This document shows, piece after piece, positions 15,672 through 20,292 of a stretch of 20,292 bases of DNA. This stretch comes from Mageeibacillus sp. UBA6976 (lineage in GTDB: Bacteria > Bacillota > Clostridia > Saccharofermentanales > Saccharofermentanaceae). Below the pieces are notes generated by a model. That model was not told the origin of the DNA and ran no database searches. It saw only the letters and a list, made by a program, of their open reading frames with translations. The stretch covers positions 1 through 20,292 of the forward strand of contig DJYO01000011.1 of the NCBI GenBank assembly GCA_002450155.1. The letters run 5' to 3'. Position numbers and translations under genes: made by a program. Position 1 is the first letter of the stretch. Every line of letters begins with the position of its first letter.

Positions 15672-16130
15672 ATGAATATCAAATACAGACTGATGACTAT
15701 AGGCGACTATGAAGAAGCCTATGCCCTTTGGATCAAATGCGGTAACGGCTTAAATGATAAGGATGATTCAAGAGAAGGCATTGATAAATACCTCAAGAGG
15801 AATCCTTCAACTTCTTTCGTGGCAGAATGCGATGAAAGAGTCGTTGGTGTGATATTATGTGGTCATGACGGAAGACGTGGCATTATACAGCATGCCTGTG
15901 TCTCTCCAGACATGAGACGCTACGGCATTGGTTCAAAGCTGGTCGATCTTGCTTTGGAAGCACTCAAGGCCGAAGGCATCAATAAAGTCCTCCTCGTAGC
16001 ATTCAAAAAGAACGAAGGCGGCAACAAGTTCTGGGAATCCCGGGGATTCACGATCCGCGAAGACCTGAATTACAGAAATAAAGCATTAACAGAGATGATC
16101 AGGATAGATCCTGATTACGTGAAGGAGTAA
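15672..16130 (+). CDS. GNAT family N-acetyltransferase
   Basis: The 152 residues form one GNAT domain: an N-terminal beta-alpha region, strands FVAECDERVVGVILCG (49-64), and motif A ACVSPDMRRYGIGSKLVDLA (75-94) with P-loop RRYGIG (82-87). FWESRGF (120-126) is the usual C-terminal Trp/Gly-Phe end. It is unlike the neighbouring GNAT in sequence, so it is not a recent tandem copy. Only a weak AGGG precedes the ATG, which is 4 bases after the previous stop, and argH starts 3 bases after its own stop, so the three are cotranscribed. The RimI-like architecture leaves protein, peptide or small-molecule acetylation all possible. Confidence 0.83.
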   Translation: MNIKYRLMTIGDYEEAYALWIKCGNGLNDKDDSREGIDKYLKRNPSTSFVAECDERVVGVILCGHDGRRGIIQHACVSPDMRRYGIGSKLVDLALEALKAEGINKVLLVAFKKNEGGNKFWESRGFTIREDLNYRNKALTEMIRIDPDYVKE

Positions 16131-16133
16131 GTT

Positions 16134-17495
16134 ATGGCAAAGAAAATGTGGGCCGGCAGATTTGAGAAAGCAACTGATAAGGAAGTAAACGATTACAACT
16201 CTTCCCTACCCTTTGACTGTAAGATGTACAGTCAGGATATCGAGGGGTCAATAGCTCATTCCAAGATGCTGGCGGATCAGGGTGTCATCTCTCAGAAGGA
16301 TGCAGAAGACATCAGGAAAGGACTTCTCTCCATCAAGGAAGATATCGAATCCGGCAAGCTTACCTTTGATTCCGATGCTGAAGATATCCATATGTTTATC
16401 GAAGAGGAGCTTACCAACCGCATCGGCGATGCCGGCAAGCGTCTTCATACCGGAAGATCAAGGAATGACCAGGTTGCTTTAGACCAGCGTCTTTATCTTG
16501 TAGACGAAGCAGGAGAGATTACAGAGCTCCTCGATAACCTTATCGAAACTCTTATAGATATGGCAAAAGATAATCTCACCACCTATATGCCTGGTTATAC
16601 ACACCTTCAAAGAGCTCAGCCTATAACCTATGCTCACTATCTTACTGCATATATTGAGATGTTCAGAAGAGATATGGACAGGATAGAAGCAGCAAAGAAC
16701 AGAGCCAATGTATCCCCTCTCGGATCAGGCGCTCTTGCAGGAACAACATATCCTCTGAACAGAGAAGCTGTTGCCGAAGATCTCGGCATGAACGGAGTTA
16801 CCCTCTGCTCCCTTGACGGAGTTGCAGACAGGGATTTTGCCATAGAATTTGCATCTGCATGCTCTATCCTGATGATGCATCTGTCCCGAATGAGCGAAGA
16901 GATCATCCTCTATGCTTCTCAGGAGTTCAAGTTCTATGAGCTTGACGATGCTTTCTCCACAGGTTCATCCATGATGCCTCAGAAGAAGAATCCTGATGTT
17001 GCAGAGCTTACCAGAGGCAAGACAGGCAGAGTCTACGGAGACCTTATCTCACTGCTCGTAATAATGAAGGGTCTGCCCCTCACATATAACAAAGACATGC
17101 AGGAAGTTCAGGAAGCAATGTTTGACTGTATAGAGACCATAAAGGCAGTACTTCCTCCCTTTACAGGCATGATGAAGACAATGACCATCCGCAAGGACAA
17201 CATGGAAGCAGCAGCTCTTGGCGGATTTACCAATGCAACAGACCTTGCAGACTACCTCGTAAAGAAAGGTCTTCCCTTCAGAGAGACCCACGCAATATCC
17301 GGTAAGCTCGTACACTACTGCATCGAAAATGGTATCTCCCTGTCAGATGTTTCTCTCGATAAGCTTAAGGAATTTTCAGATGCTTTCGAAGAAGACGTAT
17401 ATGACGCAATCTCACTCAAGACCTGCGTTGAAGGCAGAAAGCTCACAGGCGGTCCTAATCCCGATACGGTCAAGAAATATCTCGATGAATTATAA
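16134..17495 (+). CDS. argH: Argininosuccinate lyase
   Basis: ArgH cleaves argininosuccinate to arginine and fumarate, the last step of the pathway, as a homotetramer of the fumarase/aspartase superfamily. The 453 residues carry KMWAGRF (4-10), HTGRSRNDQVALDQRL (105-120), the GYTHLQRAQP motif (154-163) and the superfamily signature GSSMMPQKKNPD (277-288) with the catalytic serine loop. AAGGAG stands 6 bases before the ATG. It is the last gene of the plus-strand group and ends just before a bidirectional hairpin terminator. Transcription has to pass the argG terminator unless an internal promoter exists. Confidence 0.97.
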   Translation: MAKKMWAGRFEKATDKEVNDYNSSLPFDCKMYSQDIEGSIAHSKMLADQGVISQKDAEDIRKGLLSIKEDIESGKLTFDSDAEDIHMFIEEELTNRIGDAGKRLHTGRSRNDQVALDQRLYLVDEAGEITELLDNLIETLIDMAKDNLTTYMPGYTHLQRAQPITYAHYLTAYIEMFRRDMDRIEAAKNRANVSPLGSGALAGTTYPLNREAVAEDLGMNGVTLCSLDGVADRDFAIEFASACSILMMHLSRMSEEIILYASQEFKFYELDDAFSTGSSMMPQKKNPDVAELTRGKTGRVYGDLISLLVIMKGLPLTYNKDMQEVQEAMFDCIETIKAVLPPFTGMMKTMTIRKDNMEAAALGGFTNATDLADYLVKKGLPFRETHAISGKLVHYCIENGISLSDVSLDKLKEFSDAFEEDVYDAISLKTCVEGRKLTGGPNPDTVKKYLDEL

Positions 17496-17504
17496 TTCAG
17501 TCTA

Positions 17505-17549
17505 AATGCAAAAAAAGTGTCAGTTTAATCTCTCAAATTGACACTTTTT
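17505..17549 (+). terminator. Bidirectional hairpin terminator between argH and the cassette (repeat copy 1)
   Basis: GTGTCAGTTT (17517-17526) pairs with AAATTGACAC (17535-17544), with one G-T pair and an 8-base loop, and is flanked by A5 and T5 that extend the stem. Read on the minus strand the hairpin is followed by seven T residues, on the plus strand by five. It can end argH and the convergent cassette. A 41-of-45 match recurs at 20222-20266 in the same orientation. Confidence 0.85.
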
Positions 17550-17573
17550 CATGACATCAGATTTACTAACTAA

Positions 17574-17747
17574 TTACTTACTTACAAAATGATCACAATA
17601 GCAAGGATCATAGTATCCTCTATAGTAATCACACCATATCTTGCTTCCTTGGCCGCCATTCATATATTTGCAGTTATAACAACTATAATCTTTAAAGCAT
17701 AAATCCTTAGGAAGCTGAATCACATTCTTCGTTTTATTGTCAATCAT
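17574..17747 (-). CDS. 57-residue cysteine-rich protein, predicted metal-binding
   Basis: I do not recognise a named family. The start at 17747 is chosen because AAGGAG lies 7 bases upstream, overlapping the stop codon of the JAB gene; the frame is open further up but without a ribosome site. Six cysteines fall at 17, 23, 26, 39, 49 and 51, with C-x-x-C in SCYNCKYMNG, then WCDYYRGYYDPCYCDHF. This C-x-x-C, C, C layout resembles small zinc-knuckle proteins often found in phages and accessory DNA of Firmicutes. It has no signal peptide or membrane segment. It is the last gene of the A+T-rich cassette, 10 bases after the JAB gene, so a function linked to that peptidase is plausible but unproven. 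Confidence 0.68.
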   Translation of the reverse strand: MIDNKTKNVIQLPKDLCFKDYSCYNCKYMNGGQGSKIWCDYYRGYYDPCYCDHFVSK

Positions 17748-17757
17748 ATTAATCTCC

Positions 17758-18165
17758 TTACAGTACCATTGGGGGTTCAATACATATCACACTGTCTTTA
17801 TTTACTTCATACCATATGATGCGCTGTTCACTTAGTAAGAAAACCGGCATTAATATACTGGAAAGCGTATTCATACTAATAATCTTATAAGCCATTTGAA
17901 TATCTTGAGGTGATAATCTGTCTGAAATAATATGACTGTGTATAATCCCCTTGAATTCAATATGTTCCTTACTCCAATTGTTTAATTGCTTTTGTAGCTC
18001 ATCAACACTTGGAGCATACTCATTATCATTTGACCTCCTTCCTTCGTCATAATAAAAAACATCTAAAATGTCACCATTTCTACTGCCTATTAGTCCTCCG
18101 GATTCATAATCAAAAAGACCCAATGATCTGCTTATTTCATCGATTACATATTGACAAATCAGCAT
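17758..18165 (-). CDS. JAB/MPN (JAMM)-type putative metallopeptidase
   Basis: The 135 residues match the JAB/MPN+ fold used by deubiquitinase-like and Prok-JAB peptidases: Glu21 in YESGGLIGSRNG, then His76 and His78 in GIIHSH, Ser85 and Asp88 in LSPQD. These are the zinc ligands and catalytic residues expected in E...H-x-H...S-x-x-D. The spacer between the second His and Ser is six residues (IISDRL) where family members I know have seven, and the usual Pro after HSH is missing. It is not RadC, whose motif is H-N-H-P-S-G. The domain stands alone, with no fused ubiquitin-like or E1/E2 domain in the window. It lies 23 bases after the DUF6273 gene; the SD is weak. Confidence 0.8.
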   Translation of the reverse strand: MLICQYVIDEISRSLGLFDYESGGLIGSRNGDILDVFYYDEGRRSNDNEYAPSVDELQKQLNNWSKEHIEFKGIIHSHIISDRLSPQDIQMAYKIISMNTLSSILMPVFLLSEQRIIWYEVNKDSVICIEPPMVL

Positions 18166-18188
18166 GTGAATAATCTTTCTCTTATAGA

Positions 18189-19799
18189 TTATTCATCTAT
18201 TCTGATCCACATTGCTGGACGTACTCCCATACTATAATTTACATCGGTACCATATTTAGAAATAGAACCGGAATCACAAACATCTATTACATCGCATGCG
18301 TCAAAACTATCCTCAGTAGAGTCTATGTTTTCAGCTCTTGATGTTCTTGACCACCACGTATATGAACATTTCCTATCTTCATCTGAAGCAAAGTAATTGT
18401 TTGCTTCATCAACTGACAAAAGGAACACTTTATCTACAGTATCTATTCCGCCGATAAAATCCTGTTGGAACTTTGTCCTATTGTTCGTTATGGTATGTTC
18501 AATAATATGCGATCTTTCATCATCGTTAAAATTTTGCTGCAAAAATTCATTATTTAACCATTTTCGAATATCACTGGTCTCCCATGAAGAATAGGGCTTT
18601 TCTTTATTACCAAAGGCTTTTCTTCGTATTACATCATCTGTAATGATCAATACTTGATTGTTTTCTTTATGAATTATTCGCCATTTAATAGAACCAGTAA
18701 TTTCGTTAAACCCGAAATCAATAACCTGACCTACATCAAGAGATCTTAGATCAGGAATTATATTATTATTTCTTTCTTTTTTCTTTAATAGCTTGGTATT
18801 TATGCAAATACAAGGCCGGACATTAATGGAATCATCGTGAAAATCATTTCTTGTGCTCTTATCAACTTCATAAGTTGAATTCGGATACCATTCTCCACGA
18901 TAATCAATAGGTGCTATATTAACGGATGCCTTATTCTGATGTTCCCCTGGAGTTCTTAACCAATACGCATCTGACAAAGAACCCATTAGTATTTTTTTCA
19001 TCTTTTCGTTTTTACAATAATACTTCAGTTCATCAATTGATAAGCAAAACACCTTATCAACAGTATCATTTCCACCTGAAGTTCCATAATATGGATTGTT
19101 TCTATTGTTCAATTTTGTTGGAGCCAGTAGTTCTCTTTCTTTATCAGAGAATCTTTCAATAAATGATTCATTTAACCATTTTCGCAATGTACAAGTTTCC
19201 CAAGTAACCGGAGAATCTGTATTATTGTAAACAAGCCTGTCAGAAGTAGAATCACGATCATAAAATTTTTTGTATTTTAGTTTATCTTGATTACAAAGAA
19301 TCGCATATATATATTCATTGTTGATACTCAATACATTCCATCTATATCTGCCCAGGCCACCAAAAAAGAAATCATCGCCCTCTTTAATATATGGAAGTTC
19401 AGCAAGGTTCATTTGCGCGAATACATTCTCCTTTTCATAAGCACGAACAAAACGATTAAAATCTCCTGTTCCTCCACAATTCGGACAGGTTATTTCTTTG
19501 ACATTGTCTGTAATTGGTATTCTTTTATAACAATAAAAACAAAGACCAATAGTACTATTGTCTTTGGGAGTGATAGCCAAAGAACTATCCGGGTTTGATG
19601 TATCCACTGTATCTTGTAATGGCTTATCAGCTTCAATAACACTTTGACCGCAGTTCCGACAAAACCTGGCTCCTGTTATAAGTGTTGTTCCACATTTATT
19701 GCAAGTTAAAGAAGTAATTGTGTTTAATTTAGCACCACACTTGTAGCAAAATCTATCTGACTCTTTTACAGCCATGCCGCATTTATTACAATAAGGCAT
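18189..19799 (-). CDS. Protein with three zinc ribbons and two DUF6273 domains
   Basis: Function unknown. In 536 residues three C-x-x-C pairs-of-pairs come first: C4/C7/C18/C21 and C33/C36/C47/C50, both of the F-C-x-x-C-G zinc-ribbon type, then C87/C90/C105/C108 (CPNCGG). Two DUF6273-like domains follow, at about 136-336 and 353-534. Each has a Trp-x-x-L/I strand, a W-E-T-x-x-x-R-K-W-L-N-E/N motif (200-211 and 406-417), TVDKVFCLS or TVDKVFLLS (246-254 and 454-462), a W-x-R-T segment (280-283 and 483-486) and a closing N-V-R-P or G-V-R-P strand. There is no signal peptide, so it is cytosolic, with the ribbons perhaps binding a partner. GGGGAGGGG precedes the ATG. It sits between a membrane protein gene and the JAB gene. 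Confidence 0.82.
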   Translation of the reverse strand: MPYCNKCGMAVKESDRFCYKCGAKLNTITSLTCNKCGTTLITGARFCRNCGQSVIEADKPLQDTVDTSNPDSSLAITPKDNSTIGLCFYCYKRIPITDNVKEITCPNCGGTGDFNRFVRAYEKENVFAQMNLAELPYIKEGDDFFFGGLGRYRWNVLSINNEYIYAILCNQDKLKYKKFYDRDSTSDRLVYNNTDSPVTWETCTLRKWLNESFIERFSDKERELLAPTKLNNRNNPYYGTSGGNDTVDKVFCLSIDELKYYCKNEKMKKILMGSLSDAYWLRTPGEHQNKASVNIAPIDYRGEWYPNSTYEVDKSTRNDFHDDSINVRPCICINTKLLKKKERNNNIIPDLRSLDVGQVIDFGFNEITGSIKWRIIHKENNQVLIITDDVIRRKAFGNKEKPYSSWETSDIRKWLNNEFLQQNFNDDERSHIIEHTITNNRTKFQQDFIGGIDTVDKVFLLSVDEANNYFASDEDRKCSYTWWSRTSRAENIDSTEDSFDACDVIDVCDSGSISKYGTDVNYSMGVRPAMWIRIDE

Positions 19800-19848
19800 T
19801 ATCCCCTCCCCATTATTTAAAAATAATGATCAAAAATAAACTGGCAGA

Positions 19849-20088
19849 TTAGTGTCCCCTGATCTTAAATATCAGAGCATCGATACTCTTAAGTATTAAT
19901 CCACAAATGCCATATAGAATTACGCATAATATAACTGATACTATCAGAGATAAGACGCCACCATTAATGGTGTTATTAACTATTACTGCAATTGCAAAAA
20001 GTATAAGGATAATATTGATTATGTTTGTTGCTTTATAGTGAAACTTGCCACCATTTTCATTCATTATCTTATCCGTGAGTTTTCCCAT
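19849..20088 (-). CDS. Small two-helix membrane protein
   Basis: The start at 20088 has GGAGG 5 bases upstream; the longer reading frame lacks such a site. The 79-residue product has a short charged N terminus (about 1-20), a hydrophobic segment at about 24-44 (IINIILILFAIAVIV region), a short NNTINGG turn, and a second hydrophobic segment at about 48-70, then a basic tail ending KIRGH. This predicts a hairpin in the membrane with both ends on one side, probably the cytosol by the positive charges. No family is recognised. It is the first gene of the cassette, 49 bases before the zinc-ribbon gene. Confidence 0.7.
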   Translation of the reverse strand: MGKLTDKIMNENGGKFHYKATNIINIILILFAIAVIVNNTINGGVLSLIVSVILCVILYGICGLILKSIDALIFKIRGH

Positions 20089-20132
20089 ATCAACCTCCAA
20101 AGCTTCCAATCGGTAAACAACACTAATAACCG

Positions 20133-20174
20133 TTTATAGATAACATTAGGTACTGTGTGTCAAACACAGTACCT
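20133..20174 (-). promoter_or_regulatory. Cassette promoter with perfect inverted repeat over the -35 box
   Basis: AGGTACTGTGT (20148-20158) and ACACAGTACCT (20164-20174) form a perfect 11-bp inverted repeat with a 5-base centre. On the minus strand the centre creates TTGACA (complement of 20158-20163). Possible -10 boxes are TCTATA after 17 bases or the better-matching TATAAA after 19. Neither strand has a T-tract after the hairpin, so it looks like an operator rather than a terminator. Confidence 0.5.
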
Positions 20175-20221
20175 TAAGTGCTATTCGTAGGATAGCCGCG
20201 AAGTTTACACTGAACATATTG

Positions 20222-20266
20222 AATGCACAAAAAGTGTCAGTTTGACCTCTCAAATTGACACTTATT
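20222..20266. repeat. Hairpin repeat copy 2, terminator-like
   Basis: GTGTCAGTTTG (20234-20244) pairs with CAAATTGACAC (20251-20261) with one G-T pair and a 6-base loop. On the minus strand it is followed by five T residues, so it could end a minus-strand gene outside the window; on the plus strand the T-run is broken (TTATTTT). It matches 17505-17549 at 41 of 45 positions, offset 2717. The remaining bases to the window end (20267-20292) show no gene. Confidence 0.75.
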
Positions 20267-20292
20267 TTGGCTCTTCAGAATTTTTGTGGGAT

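Noticed and set aside
17758..18165. JAB protein as RadC
   Set aside because: It lacks the H-N-H-P-S-G motif and the N-terminal helix-hairpin-helix of RadC.
19811..19828. A+T-only palindrome CATTATTT-AA-AAATAATG before the zinc-ribbon gene
   Set aside because: It has only A-T pairs apart from the end pairs, a 2-base centre and no T-tract; it could be chance in A+T-rich DNA.
17574..20088. Cassette as a toxin-antitoxin or CBASS locus
   Set aside because: No toxin, antitoxin, cyclase, E1/E2 or effector domain is recognisable; a JAB domain alone does not support it.

Overview
The window looks like chromosome from a low-to-moderate G+C, plant-polysaccharide-degrading member of the Clostridia, probably a rumen or gut type. 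The reasons are the single-chain 1261-residue PurL, a GH5 cellulase carrying ChW (clostridial hydrophobic W) repeats, a zapA/U32 gene pair, and a tandem DUF6273 protein. Genus is not determined; a Saccharofermentans- or Lachnospiraceae-like organism is only a guess.

Region A (1-13714, all minus strand) is a long, tightly packed run read right to left: class IV aminotransferase, htpG, purL, ksgA, zapA, U32 peptidase, dut, then a secreted GH5_1-type cellulase. Gaps run from an overlap of 14 bases to 25 bases, so the eight genes look like one operon. After 169 bases comes a second secreted protein with an N-terminal CBM2-like cellulose-binding domain, cut by the window edge. The housekeeping genes cover purine synthesis, ribosome maturation, division-ring assembly, dUTP removal and protein folding; the last two genes are exported cellulose-attack proteins.

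Region B (13715-13952) is a divergent promoter region. It carries a good sigma-A-type promoter and a near-consensus ARG box for argG on the plus strand, and a second promoter overlapped by an inverted repeat for the minus-strand operon.

Region C (13953-17495, plus strand) holds the last two arginine biosynthesis genes, argG and argH, separated by two GNAT acetyltransferase genes. A textbook intrinsic terminator follows argG, and the first GNAT ribosome binding site starts one base after its T-tract. The downstream genes must therefore be expressed by transcription through that terminator.

Region D (17496-20292) is visibly more A+T-rich than the rest (hand counts of sample lines: 11/60 and 19/60 G+C against 27/60 in purL). 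It holds a compact minus-strand cassette: a two-helix membrane protein, a protein with three zinc ribbons and two DUF6273 domains, a JAB/MPN-type metallopeptidase, and a 57-residue cysteine-rich protein. A perfect 11-bp inverted repeat sits over the likely -35 box of the cassette. The segment lies between two 45-base hairpin sequences that match at 41 positions, in the same orientation and 2717 bases apart. This cassette is the best candidate for something undescribed. No function can be assigned to it from sequence alone.

No tRNA, rRNA, CRISPR array or transposase was recognised.
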